Shown: positions 9,184-17,307 of the stretch, one piece after another | Position numbering within the stretch: position 1 is the stretch's first letter | Layout: every line of letters starts with the position of its first letter | Source: Bartonella krasnovii | GTDB lineage: Bacteria > Pseudomonadota > Alphaproteobacteria > Rhizobiales > Rhizobiaceae | Direction of reading: 5' to 3' | NCBI RefSeq assembly: GCF_003606345.3 | Contig: NZ_CP031844.2 | Span: 1,302,001 to 1,366,000, forward strand | Length of the DNA stretch: 64,000 bases | Notes under the pieces: generated by a model | Databases searched by the model: none | Told to the model about the DNA's origin: nothing | The model's input: the letters and a program-made list of their open reading frames with translations, nothing else | Program-made: the position numbers and the translations under genes

Positions 9184-10233
9184 TTAAGACGCAACATGTT
9201 TATCCAATTGACGACGTTTAAAACGAAGCGAAGAATACAATGCCATTCCAATAATACAGACTCCCACAAGTCCTGTTAAGACTTCAGGAACCGATATAAT
9301 CGTTTGCAGATACATAATCACGGCAAGAACTAAAATGGCATAAAAAGCACCATGCTCCAAATAACGATAATGCAACAATGTCCCTGATTCGACCAACATA
9401 ATTGTCATAGAACGAACATAAAATGCACCGATCCCAAGACCAATTGCGATAATAAAAAGATTGTGTGAAAAAGCAAAAGCACCAACCACACCATCGAAAG
9501 AAAAACTCGCATCGAGAACTTCTAAATAAAGGAACGCCCCGAGTCCCCCTTGAGCCACTGTCGTCAAAGCTTTCTTAGGAGAATCCAAGAAATGCCCGAC
9601 AGCTTCAACAACTATAAAGGTCAAAAGTCCATAAAGGGCTGCTAATAAAAAAGTGACTTTATCTTCCGCGCCAATCTGCCCTGATACGAATAAGATCATA
9701 ATCAAAACAATTGCAATATCCATTCCAACAAGTGCTCCAAACTTTTGAGCCGGTCTCTCTATAACATTAAGCCAATGGACCTCTTTTTCAGAATCAAAAA
9801 AATATTTTAAGCCAACCATCATAAGGAAAGTTCCTCCAAAAGCGGCAATTCCCATATGCGCATCGGTTAAAACTTCGGCATATCGATGTGGTTCTCCTAT
9901 TGCCAATTTAACTGCCGCAATTGGATTAATCCCAACAGCTACGACAACCACCAACAACGGGAAAACAATCCGCATCCCAAATACAGCGATCAAAATACCC
10001 CATATAAGAAAACGACGACGCCATAACGGATTCATTTTGCCAAGAACACGTGCATTAATAATAGAATTATCAAAGGATAAAGAAATTTCCAAAACCCCTA
10101 AAACACAGCAAATAAAAAAATATTTAAGAAAACCAGTAATGTTTCCCGTTTCAAACCAACCGATAGCCCCTCCTAAAAAGACACCAATAATGGTGAAAAA
10201 AAAAGCAAAACCAAAATAGCGTAATAGGGACAT
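9184..10233 (-). CDS. DUF475 / TerC-like integral membrane protein
   Basis: 349 aa with about nine hydrophobic segments. Family blocks include EISLSFDNSIINARVLGKM (about residues 50-68), a typical TerC-type Glu/Asp-containing membrane motif, and the mirrored LYLEVLDASFSFDGVVGAFA about 180 residues later. The repeat of the acidic motif in two halves is what is expected of DUF475 and of TerC, which are thought to handle metal ions such as manganese or to assist envelope proteins. The start at 10233 is chosen over 10239 because GAGG is seven bases before it and only one base before the other ATG. The protein would lie in the inner membrane. It is transcribed alone, away from pncA. Confidence 0.85.
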   Translation of the reverse strand: MSLLRYFGFAFFFTIIGVFLGGAIGWFETGNITGFLKYFFICCVLGVLEISLSFDNSIINARVLGKMNPLWRRRFLIWGILIAVFGMRIVFPLLVVVVAVGINPIAAVKLAIGEPHRYAEVLTDAHMGIAAFGGTFLMMVGLKYFFDSEKEVHWLNVIERPAQKFGALVGMDIAIVLIMILFVSGQIGAEDKVTFLLAALYGLLTFIVVEAVGHFLDSPKKALTTVAQGGLGAFLYLEVLDASFSFDGVVGAFAFSHNLFIIAIGLGIGAFYVRSMTIMLVESGTLLHYRYLEHGAFYAILVLAVIMYLQTIISVPEVLTGLVGVCIIGMALYSSLRFKRRQLDKHVAS

Positions 10234-10239
10234 GATCAT

Positions 10240-10598
10240 TCCTCAAAGTTTATTTTCTAATTCACCTACAGCACACACATAATACAAATCAAAAGCTTGT
10301 ATTTCTTTAAAGTTGCATCTCTTAATGCAGAGGTGTATAGAATATATATGGTAAAGTTACATGAAAACTTTCTCAAAAAAAGCAAACAACAAATGCAATA
10401 AATAGAGAATTTTGTTTTGAAATGAATGTTAATCGTCAATACAAGAGAGTTGAGAGAGTATTTTTTATCCATTAAAATAAAAAAATTAAAAAAAATTAAA
10501 ACGATAAATATTGACATTGTGTCATAGAATATTAATACATAGTGTGCTTTTATTATTTAATGATTTATACCATGATGATTTACTGAGGGAGATAATTC
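10240..10598. other. AT-rich intergenic region before XRE gene
   Basis: About 360 bp separating divergent genes. Very AT-rich. The only marked element is the inverted repeat with a -35-like hexamer at 10511-10524; no gene is supported. Confidence 0.5.
10511..10539 (+). promoter_or_regulatory. Candidate promoter and autoregulatory operator of the XRE gene
   Basis: TTGACA (10511-10516) is a perfect -35 hexamer; AATACA at 10534-10539, 17 bp further, is a weak -10. Overlapping the -35 is TGACA-TTG-TGTCA (10512-10524), a perfect 5-bp inverted repeat of the size often bound by XRE dimers. Position about 75 bp ahead of the GTG start suggests autorepression; this is an inference. Confidence 0.4.
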
Positions 10599-11138
10599 GT
10601 GGCACGTCCTGAAACTGAATCAAAAACCATATTTGGAAAACGTTTACGTTATGTACGTCTTGCTTTAGGCGATCCATCACGTGAAACCTTAGCTAAAAGT
10701 TTTAGTATGACAAAAAATTCCATTGCTTTTTATGAGCGTGGAGAGAGAGAACCCAATCTTAGTGTCTTACAAACATATCGCACGTTATATGGTGTCAACA
10801 TTAATTGGCTTTTAACCGGACAAGGAAAAATGTTTGACGCTGAATATACAAAAGGTGATTTTGACTGGAATTACTTTATTAAAAAAATTGAGGGGCTAGA
10901 AGAAACACTTACCAAGTGTGATCGTAATGAAAAACCAAATCAGGAAAAAATCGACAGCTCTTATGAGAAATTGCAGCAATATTTATCAAGACAAGGTTTA
11001 TCAAATGGCCTTAACCCTAAAACTGCAACCTCTCTGATCGATATGAAAGCCAAAATGGCTAATTCTTATACCCTTAGCTTATTCATTGATTTACTCATTC
11101 GAAGCGTATCCCAAAAAGAAGTTATTGCTAATCAATAA
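10599..11138 (+). CDS. XRE-family (Cro/CI-like) transcriptional regulator
   Basis: 179 aa beginning with GTG; TGAGGGAGA eight bases upstream is the ribosome site. Residues about 10-70 form the DNA-binding helix-turn-helix: FGKRLRYVRLALGDPSRETL, then AKSFSMTKNSIAFYERGERE with the characteristic recognition helix and the NINWLLTGQGKMF tail seen in phage-type repressors (NWLLTG is a hallmark). The C-terminal 100 residues contain a charged helix and a predicted dimerisation helix but no protease (LexA/S24) domain, so it is not an autocleaving repressor. It stands at the left edge of the decayed accessory island and may be a leftover prophage repressor or a stand-alone regulator. Confidence 0.85.
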   Translation: MARPETESKTIFGKRLRYVRLALGDPSRETLAKSFSMTKNSIAFYERGEREPNLSVLQTYRTLYGVNINWLLTGQGKMFDAEYTKGDFDWNYFIKKIEGLEETLTKCDRNEKPNQEKIDSSYEKLQQYLSRQGLSNGLNPKTATSLIDMKAKMANSYTLSLFIDLLIRSVSQKEVIANQ

Positions 11139-11177
11139 ACACCGACGTCAAAAGAAAAAACAAGAAATGATTAAGCG

Positions 11178-11222
11178 CCACCAGTATGAAGAAAAGTATC
11201 TTTCCTCTATTCATGCTGGTGG
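11178..11222 (+). terminator. Strong hairpin after XRE gene
   Basis: CCACCAGTATGAA (11178-11190) pairs with TTCATGCTGGTGG (11210-11222) over 13 positions with one G-U pair and a 19-nt loop, 40 bp after the XRE stop codon. There is no T-run behind it, so it may act as a transcript-end stabiliser or belong to a small RNA rather than being a simple terminator. Confidence 0.45.
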
Positions 11223-11524
11223 AAGCTCTTGTGCTCTATAAAATTTACTTCTGTAAAAGAAAAATATTTATAGTGTAAATGAACATATAGTGTCATTAAA
11301 TTAGACAAATAATTTTATAGTATAAAATTATTATTCATATCTTATTGACAAGAAATTTTTTCTTGTTACAAGAATAATAGCTCTCATAGAAATTATTTTT
11401 TAAGGTCAGAAAATTTAAGGGGAATATATTGACGACTTCCTATAGAGACATACATTAGTATTTGTAAATGGGTTAGTTGAGTATTCATCCTGAAAATTAT
11501 CAGCTATTTTATGAGGTGAGAAAC

Positions 11525-11704
11525 ATGTATTTTGAGGTGTTTCAAGGTGTTCACAATCAGTGGTATTGGCGTTTAATCTCAGGTGATGCACAAAAAGTTG
11601 CTTTTTCGAGTAAAGGATATCCAACAAAACAAGATATCTTAATGAATATTGAGCAAATTAAAGAAATTACCCATAAAGCTCTTATTAAAGAACTGCAATC
11701 TTAA
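11525..11704 (+). CDS. DUF1508 (YegP-like) small protein
   Basis: 59 aa. The sequence MYFEVFQGVHNQWYWRLISG followed by GDAQKVAFSSKGYPTKQD and IEQIKEI matches the DUF1508 fold (strand, WYWRL strand, K/Q-I-ASSEGY-like motif, helix). Such small proteins are common in proteobacteria and have no established reaction. The start at 11525 is preferred to a TTG at 11477 because GAGGTGAG lies four bases upstream and the extra 16 residues resemble nothing. It has no terminator of its own that I can see. Many family members have two copies of this domain; this one has a single copy. Confidence 0.75.
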   Translation: MYFEVFQGVHNQWYWRLISGDAQKVAFSSKGYPTKQDILMNIEQIKEITHKALIKELQS

Positions 11705-12330
11705 CGTTCCTTACCATTAAGATTAAGAGTTTAATTTTTACAATGAGATTTCTGGTTACATTTTTATAATGAATAAGAGGTTTTTTATTTTCCTCAATAA
11801 AGAATTTTTTGCGTTATTTTTAACATATGTGCGTAATAATTAAATGTTTGTAAAGTGCGTGTTTATATTCAATATATAATTGAATTTTGATAGTATCTAT
11901 CAAGCAGAAAGTCCTTCAAACCTTGCGTCTCTTCATAGAACAAACGCCCGTGAAGAGAAAATGAATTATCGGTTAGGAATGTGAGTGCTTTCCTAGCTAT
12001 CAATATCGTTTGCGTTCATTATTCTATCTTTATCGGATCACATAACTGACTTATCCCTTCATCTTCATAAAAATAAAATATCTTTTTCTTTTTATTATCA
12101 TACAATTTTTTATGCCTATTCCTTGAAACTATCGCAACATTATACCTAAGACCTAAGAAGAATAAGCAAAACTGTTTTCTACAAGAATATAAAATCACCA
12201 CAAAAATAGCCGGATCGTGTAGATCCTCTTTTTAATACTCTAGCATAGCTATAAGCTGGGACATTATCATAAATTTTATTTTGTTGCCAACGATTACCTT
12301 TCTATAAACTTTAACGATTTTATAAATTAT
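11705..12330. other. Spacer, nothing recognised
   Basis: About 620 bp of AT-rich sequence. A frame at 12019-12201 (minus) has no ribosome site or family resemblance. A short TAGGAA/TTCCTA inverted repeat near 11975-11995 is the only small structure. Confidence 0.45.
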
Positions 12331-12469
12331 TGATCAGAGTAAGCTTGAATATTCTTTTCCAAGACAACCTCTCCACAAGCATCATCATGGACTTTATGAA
12401 AGTCATGTCTCTTTCTTATTATTTCTAATCTTGCTAACGCATCTAAAAATCCTTTAATGGATAAATTGG
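12331..12469 (-). pseudogene. Coding-like remnant lacking a start
   Basis: Directly downstream of the 103-aa gene on the same strand, one frame reads NLSIKGFLDALARLEIIRK, RHDFHKVHDDACGEVVLEKN and IQAYSDQ before a TAA, about 45 residues with normal amino-acid balance. No ATG, GTG or TTG precedes it in frame before the upstream TGA. It may be the end of a broken gene or may once have been fused with its neighbour. No family recognised. Confidence 0.3.
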
Positions 12470-12488
12470 ATGCAAAATATGAATACGA

Positions 12489-12800
12489 TCAGCCTTTATT
12501 ATCTTCAGATTTAAGCACTTTTTGATATTTTTTTTCATTTTCTTCATATTGCCTAATTTGTTTTTTTAGTTTTTCAATTGCTTGATCACGTCTTTTAATC
12601 ACCATATTTTGCTCTCTAAGAGTTCTATCTCTTTCTTCAGTCATCTTTATAGAATCCCTCAAAAACTCATGCTTCATCCTTCTGGATTCCTCTTTTAGAG
12701 CTTTAATTTGACTGCGATAATATAAAGAAAACCGAAATATAACTCCACTGAACAACAAAACAACAATTATTGCTCCCAATAAAATTTCGTTTACACTCAT
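12489..12800 (-). CDS. Small membrane-anchored coiled-coil protein, hypothetical
   Basis: 103 aa. Residues about 5-25 form one hydrophobic helix (ILLGAIIVVLLFSGVIFRF), and almost all of the rest is a charged helix with heptad spacing (KALKEESRRMKHEFLRDS through EKLKKQIRQYEENEKKYQ), i.e. a cytoplasmic or periplasmic coiled coil on a membrane anchor. GAGAGGAGATCAAA directly upstream is a strong ribosome site and fixes the start. The layout recalls small phage lysis accessory (Rz-like) or spacer proteins, but no specific motif shows this. It lies in the decayed island between the two XRE regulators. Confidence 0.6.
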   Translation of the reverse strand: MSVNEILLGAIIVVLLFSGVIFRFSLYYRSQIKALKEESRRMKHEFLRDSIKMTEERDRTLREQNMVIKRRDQAIEKLKKQIRQYEENEKKYQKVLKSEDNKG

Positions 12801-14089
12801 TTTGATCTCCTCTCATTGCCGCTCAAGTGATCATCTTAAGCAATTTATTTTTGCTTCATCCTCCATCAAAAAAGAAGGCAATAAACTACATATTCCAAGT
12901 GCGAATAATCGCCATCGGCATTCATATTTTTCCATTAATATATTGATAAATAACGCAAAAACGCTCTAAAAGCGGCTAAATCCACACGCTCTTACCAATT
13001 ACTTGCGATATATTTATTGAGCCAAAATATAAAAAATAAGGAACTTCTAACAAAACGAACAATGTGATAAAATCAATACACGCCTTCCTTGAAATGTCCC
13101 TATCTTACTCTTTTACGCTGTCTGGAATATGGGTGTATGTGGAAATTTTTCATTGTTACAAAAATCCTCAGTGTCACAAAATACAACTTTTCTGTAAAGT
13201 TTTACCTTCCCACAAATTTTTACATCACCACAAACCAAAACATTATTATAGACACAAGCCCTTTCTATAATCACGAGTATCTCTACAAACTTTAATATAT
13301 TGAGCATTCAAAATTTGACCAAAAACAACTACGTTAGTATAAACATATACTTCTCCACTCATATTCATATGACAAAAAACTCTCCCCTCCTCATAAACAT
13401 GCAAATTCCTGACCACCTTAGACGATCACATATTAGCGCATTGTCATAAACAAAAATATCATCATAAACACAGACTTTATTATAAACTGTCTTATCATCA
13501 AAAGTACCCCCATCTTCATAGGAGTATTGGTTGCGTGTATTATATTCCCCATACAACCACCTTCGTGCCCCAAATTATTTTTATGTCCTATAAAAATACC
13601 CAAATCACTTTTTTTGATATTTCCAAAGTTTTTTAATACATACATACGACATACCATCTGATAGTGACCTAATTTATTACAATAAAAGAGAAAAGAGCAT
13701 TTTAAACCTATGAATTTATGTTTTTTTCACAACCACGATTTTATATCTTAAGGCTGTAAAGCTTCATTATTATATGCTCACATACCAACTTAACACAGAA
13801 TTTTTACAAATGCTGATGTTGGGGTATATCTTGATTTATAATGCTGCTACGTATACTATCACAGCGAAATCTTATGAACACACGCATGCGTATTGCCGTT
13901 TCTGGTATACGCGCTGATTTCTTCACAACCGTGGAACTAAGGAACCATTTTTATTGATTCGAATCTAAAAGTGTATGGGGACATTTTGTTATTAGTTAAA
14001 AACAACTCTATATGCTTCATTAGCGAAGAGCTACGCATGGATATTTTCACGCTCCTTGTATCATATATTCTGGATTCGCGACGCAATAT
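12801..14089. other. Spacer around hexapeptide pseudogene and upstream of second XRE gene
   Basis: Nothing intact. The central part (13113-13657) is the pseudogene described separately. The 400 bp before the XRE gene hold a GCGTAT/ATACGC inverted repeat at 13888-13912 and a CTTC/GAAG hairpin near 14015-14030. In Bartonella, genus-specific small RNAs (Brt) are known to precede small DNA-binding proteins (Trp); whether this stretch is one of them cannot be told without comparison. Confidence 0.4.
13113..13657 (-). pseudogene. Frameshifted hexapeptide-repeat (left-handed beta-helix) protein
   Basis: Three minus-strand frames in succession carry the same repeat style: NQYSYEDGGTFDDKTVYNKV and CVYDDIFVYDNALICD (about 13430-13530), GEVYVYTNVVVFGQ (about 13310-13350), then CVYNNVLVCGDVKICGKVKL and YRKVVFCDTEDFCNNEKF (about 13140-13260). 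The period of five to six residues with hydrophobic-Y/C/F-x-N/D spacing is that of hexapeptide-type beta-helices, as in phage-linked Bartonella proteins with V-Y-G-N-A repeats. The reading frame changes at least twice and stops intervene, so the gene is dead. The plus-strand frames over the same bases are shadows. Confidence 0.6.
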
Positions 14090-14105
14090 TAACGCTATAG
14101 CGTAA
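14090..14105. promoter_or_regulatory. Palindromic operator candidate O1, ahead of XRE gene
   Basis: ACGCTATAGCGT at 14092-14103 is a perfect 12-bp palindrome (half-site ACGCT, 2-bp centre) within TAACGCTATAGCGTAA. It lies 20 bp before the ATG at 14124. The same half-site with the same spacing occurs at 14574-14585 in front of the convergent gene. Confidence 0.55.
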
Positions 14106-14123
14106 ATGTGTAAAGGTCTAAAA

Positions 14124-14438
14124 ATGACAAAGACTGAAAAAGATTGGTTCCAACGCTTAATTGAATTGATAAAAAGTGACGGACGGACGATGATTGAAAT
14201 AAGCAGAGCAGCAGGATGTGGACAAAACTATGTCCAACAAATGATAAAAGGAGGAAAGAGACCTTCAGTCGATAAACTTATGGCTATTCTAAACACACTC
14301 GGAAATGCTAGTGCCATATATGTCATAACTGGTTTCAACATCTCCGATGAAGACTTAAAACTTATAGCTTTGATTTCGTCTGGAGATAAAAAGAAGATTG
14401 AGGCTTTAAATGTTCTGTTGAATGAGAAGCAGTTGTAG
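14124..14438 (+). CDS. Small XRE-type helix-turn-helix regulator
   Basis: 104 aa from the ATG at 14124; AAAGG seven bases upstream supports it over the ATG at 14106, which abuts the palindrome and has no ribosome site. Residues about 8-60 form a helix-turn-helix: FQRLIELIKSDGRTMIEISR, AAGCGQNYVQQMIKGGKRPS, VDKLMAILNTLG. The recognition helix follows NYVQQMI. The C-terminus (DEDLKLIALISSGDKKKIEA) is short and helical, as in Cro-sized regulators. It overlaps by 77 bp, tail to tail, with a small minus-strand gene that has the same operator type at its own start, so the two genes are likely controlled by one DNA-binding protein, probably this one. Confidence 0.75.
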   Translation: MTKTEKDWFQRLIELIKSDGRTMIEISRAAGCGQNYVQQMIKGGKRPSVDKLMAILNTLGNASAIYVITGFNISDEDLKLIALISSGDKKKIEALNVLLNEKQL

Positions 14439-14544
14439 AATTTTCTACTCTATCCAATATGGCTTGCTTTTGAGAGGTTGATAAAGATTCCCATTTCACA
14501 ATAATATCGGATAAAGTTGCCTCAAATTTTTCATCACTCTTCAT
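14362..14544 (-). CDS. Small convergent protein co-controlled with XRE gene, hypothetical
   Basis: 60 aa from the ATG at 14544. GGAG seven bases ahead supports this start rather than the TTG at 14565. The sequence contains DIIVKWESLSTSQKQAILDR, reminiscent of the short helix pair in phage-borne small proteins that follow repressors (workload-type D-I-V-x-x-W-x-x-L-S-x-x-x-Q), then a polar tail. The last 77 bp overlap the end of the XRE gene in the opposite direction, so simultaneous transcription would give antisense interference. It could be an antirepressor-like partner or simply a second regulated gene; nothing in the sequence decides between these. Confidence 0.5.
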   Translation of the reverse strand: MKSDEKFEATLSDIIVKWESLSTSQKQAILDRVENSTTASHSTEHLKPQSSFYLQTKSKL

Positions 14545-14572
14545 AGTCACACTCCATATTGTCAAACTATAT

Positions 14573-14586
14573 AACGCTAAAGCGTT
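14573..14586. promoter_or_regulatory. Operator candidate O2, ahead of convergent small gene
   Basis: AACGCT-AA-AGCGTT (14573-14586) is a perfect inverted repeat with 6-bp arms, 29 bp upstream of the ATG at 14544. Its inner 12 bp share the ACGCT/AGCGT half-sites and 2-bp centre with O1, 470 bp away on the other flank of the gene pair. Confidence 0.55.
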
Positions 14587-15839
14587 TAAATATATCTCAT
14601 ACCTTAGAAAAAAATATTTGCAATAGGCAGTATGGAAGCAATTGTGTACAAACTTATTTTATAAAATAAGATAAAACTCTATGAGTTATGTACCATGGTG
14701 AAAAAGAAAGCATCGCTCGGTCCCAACTTTCTTATGAAAATTGGTACGATCTATCAACAACGCAAATAATATTACGAAAATCTTGTGATTCGGACCAATA
14801 ACAAATTAATGTGAAAATATCCCTGAAGATACTCCTGAACTATTCATAAAAGGACACAAAAAGCTTATTTCAAGAGAAAAATATACCATAATCTTATTCT
14901 ACATAGAGCCATCTATGTTTTTTAAACAATATTACAAAACAAGAATATAACAATGTTATAGGAATAAATCCTTATAAACAGTCACGTTCCCTAAAACCCT
15001 GTAATGCATTTATAAGGCAATCTCCCTCTAAAAACACTCTTTAAATACTGATTCTCTATCATGAATAAAAATGGCGATGTTAAAAAAATAAAATGAATCA
15101 TCACCTATGATCTCCATAGGTAAATTGTATATAGATTTACAACAAGGAAGAAATTCTCTCACGTAAATAAAAAATTATGATCCTTGAAGAAAAGTGTATT
15201 TTTCCAACAAAAAATTACTTTCCTTATCAGTTATTTTTCAGAAAAGAGAAAACTCTTTTCACAGTTAATATAAAAAATGGAAGATTTACCAAAATACGGA
15301 CGATTCCTTATGAGAATAAGGTCAAGAAAGATTTTGCGAGTTCAGTAACAATTTGAGCATGAGGAAGAAGATGTTATTCAAATATCTCAAAAGGTAGAGA
15401 TCATTCAAAGAAAGTGGATTGACACTCACTGTTTTTCAGAACATTTATTATGAATAAGCATAACATTTAACTTTGATTTTATTGGGTCCCGTCCATTTGC
15501 AGAATAAGCATCAATAAACTCACCTCATGAAGAGGTTAGACCCTGCTTTATGAAAAACATCACACAGAAAAAGTAAAAAACAGCATATGAATTAAGAGTG
15601 TAAGCAGCAACACACATCAAATTAATCCAGATATCCCAATGTTGCAAATAAAAGCATTTTTTTGATAAGACTGAAAAGTATATCATTATTCTATATACTA
15701 AAGTGGCTTATAGAAAAACACTACAACAAAAAATAACAAAATAACCAACAACAAACGGAAAAATAAATCAAAAAACGAAGGGAAGGAGCATCTTAAAACT
15801 TTTACTAAGCTATTCCTTTTCCTATTGGCATCCCCCTAT
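14587..15839. other. Spacer of 1.25 kb, nothing recognised
   Basis: AT-rich and without a supported gene. Short stretches look coding-like (for example near 14820-14910, frame with NIPEDTPELFIKGHKKLIS) but are broken by stops, so decayed island genes are probable. Confidence 0.4.
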
Positions 15840-15916
15840 TGGTGGGCCCGGAGGGACTCGAACCCCCAACCAAGCGGTTATGAGCCGCTGGCTCTAACCA
15901 ATTGAGCTACAGGCCC
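15840..15916 (-). tRNA. tRNA with CAU anticodon, most likely tRNA-Ile2
   Basis: A full 77-nt cloverleaf on the minus strand with encoded CCA. The acceptor stem is GGGCCTG/CGGGCCC, the anticodon stem AGCGG/CCGCT with loop CTCATAA, and the T-arm GGGGG-TTCGAGT-CCCTC. The CAU anticodon would normally be called Met, but position pairs 4-69 and 5-68 are C-G and C-G, which in E. coli are determinants for the TilS lysidine synthase that converts such tRNAs to isoleucine acceptors reading AUA. The other CAU tRNA at 46173 lacks them and looks like elongator Met. The gene borders the decayed island, a common place for integration. Confidence 0.9.
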
Positions 15917-16084
15917 CATATAGGTGGTTTCTCTCTAAACTAAAATGCTCTATGATACAAGAGCTGACGTGAATTATAACCCATCTTTTTCTCTTTTCTA
16001 TTGGTTTTTTTTCTAATGCCCTAATTTCTTTACAAGAACTCTCAAAAATGAGAGAGTAGTCATAGCAAATGTAAAGGAATAGAT

Positions 16085-16816
16085 ATGATAGAAAAGAAAG
16101 TTCAACCACTGAAGAGTTCTTTGGTTAAAATAGCTATATTAACATTCACACTCTTAGCCACTTCATTGAGTATTGCACGTGCTTATGCTGAAGAAAATAA
16201 AAGAGATTCAACGATTACAGTGACTGCAATCGGAGAAAGTCAAGCTGCACCGGATATGGCAATTATTAATCTCGCCGTTGTCACCCATGATAAAACAGCT
16301 CAAAAAGCATTAGCGTCCAATAATCAATCGATCAACGATATTATAAAAGCTTTTAAAAGTAATGGTATCCAAGCCAATGATTTACAAACATCAGGTTTAT
16401 CTATTTATCAGTCGTCCCATGAAAAAAAGAATAATGAAAAACTCTATCACGTTTCAAATTCTTTAATTGTACGCATTCGTGATCTTAACAGTGCTGGTAA
16501 AATCTTTGATCAGGCGATGGCCTTGGGAGTTAATTCAGTGAATGGCATTACTTTTACCAACGCAGATACAAAGCCATTTTATCAAGAAGCACGTAAAAAA
16601 GCCATTACTGAAGCCATTGAAAAAGCGCAAACAATAGCAAAAGCTGCTGATTTAAAATTAGGAAAAATTATTGAAATCCATGAAAAAGATGATTACTATC
16701 GTCCAACCCCACGTCTCATGAGTAGAGCAGCAGATGCAAGCTACGCAGATACAAATTTTGCAGGGGGTGAATTAAATTATAATGTGAGTGTCACTGTCGT
16801 CTTTGCGATCGATTAA
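16085..16816 (+). CDS. SIMPL/DUF541 periplasmic protein, BP26/Omp28-like
   Basis: 243 aa. Residues about 12-35 form a signal peptide (hydrophobic core IAILTFTLLATSLSIA, then ARAYAEE as likely cleavage region). The mature part matches the SIMPL domain: TITVTAIGESQAAPDMAII near the start, conserved QTSGLSIYQ in the middle, the ARKKAITEAIEKAQTIAKAA helix and a closing NYNVSVTVVF strand. In Brucella the homologue is the BP26/Omp28 antigen, which forms ring-like oligomers in the periplasm; its precise role is open. AAAGGAATAG upstream supports the ATG. A CTCTCA/TGAGAG hairpin lies 30 bp before the start (16039-16054). It converges on the ycgN-like gene. Confidence 0.88.
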   Translation: MIEKKVQPLKSSLVKIAILTFTLLATSLSIARAYAEENKRDSTITVTAIGESQAAPDMAIINLAVVTHDKTAQKALASNNQSINDIIKAFKSNGIQANDLQTSGLSIYQSSHEKKNNEKLYHVSNSLIVRIRDLNSAGKIFDQAMALGVNSVNGITFTNADTKPFYQEARKKAITEAIEKAQTIAKAADLKLGKIIEIHEKDDYYRPTPRLMSRAADASYADTNFAGGELNYNVSVTVVFAID

Positions 16817-16839
16817 ATTACCAGCCATTGTATAAAACG

Positions 16840-16880
16840 CTCATATCACTGGCCTTCGCATAGGAGACCAGTAATATGAG
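16840..16880. terminator. Hairpin between convergent genes
   Basis: CTCATATCACTGG (16840-16852) and CCAGTAATATGAG (16868-16880) pair over 12 of 13 positions. The element sits 24 bp after the BP26-like stop and inside the last codons of the convergent ycgN-like gene, so it probably ends transcription coming from the left. Confidence 0.45.
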
Positions 16881-17307
16881 TGAGATAATCTTCTTCAGAT
16901 GATAATTCATCTTCGTAGATCTCTATGTATCCACGTACAGAAATATGTGCGTTATGCACCGTCTGACAATCTCCTGATACCAATGGATGCCACCACGGGA
17001 GATCTTTTCCTTCATGAATTAATTTATAAGCACAACTTCTTGGAAGCCAACGCGCCGTTTTAACTGTTGTAATATCTAACGATATACAATCTGGTACAAT
17101 TGATTTACGGTGAACATAGTCTCGACATTGGCAAGTTTCTCCATCTAAAAGACGACAAGCAATACTGGTCGCATATAGATCGCCCGTATCATCATCCTCA
17201 ACTTTGTGGAGACAACAACGACCACAGCCATCACAAAGGCTTTCCCACTCAGAGAAGGAAAGTTCTTCTAGTTTTTTTACTTTCCAAAAAGGAAGTTCTC
17301 CACTCAT
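16846..17307 (-). CDS. YcgN/UPF0260-type cysteine-cluster protein
   Basis: 153 aa. The conserved cysteine block is complete: SLCDGCGRCCLHKVEDDDTG (about residues 24-43), ACRLLDGETCQCRDY (about 50-64), VPDC, and later RSCAYKL and SGDCQTVH. This fits the UPF0260/YkgJ zinc- or iron-binding family. The HPLVSGD motif near the end is typical of YcgN. The protein is cytoplasmic and of unknown reaction. The start at 17307 is an ATG; a GTG at 17319 is possible and would add four residues, but its ribosome site is too close. Confidence 0.85.
   Translation of the reverse strand: MSGELPFWKVKKLEELSFSEWESLCDGCGRCCLHKVEDDDTGDLYATSIACRLLDGETCQCRDYVHRKSIVPDCISLDITTVKTARWLPRSCAYKLIHEGKDLPWWHPLVSGDCQTVHNAHISVRGYIEIYEDELSSEEDYLTHITGLLCEGQ

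Noticed and set aside
13064-13295. Plus-strand frames rich in His, Tyr and Lys
   Set aside because: They are the reverse of the hexapeptide-repeat pseudogene; the minus-strand reading gives recognisable repeats.
15840-15916. Calling this tRNA methionine because of its CAU anticodon
   Set aside because: C-G pairs at positions 4-69 and 5-68 match TilS determinants, and a separate tRNA at 46173 fits elongator Met better.
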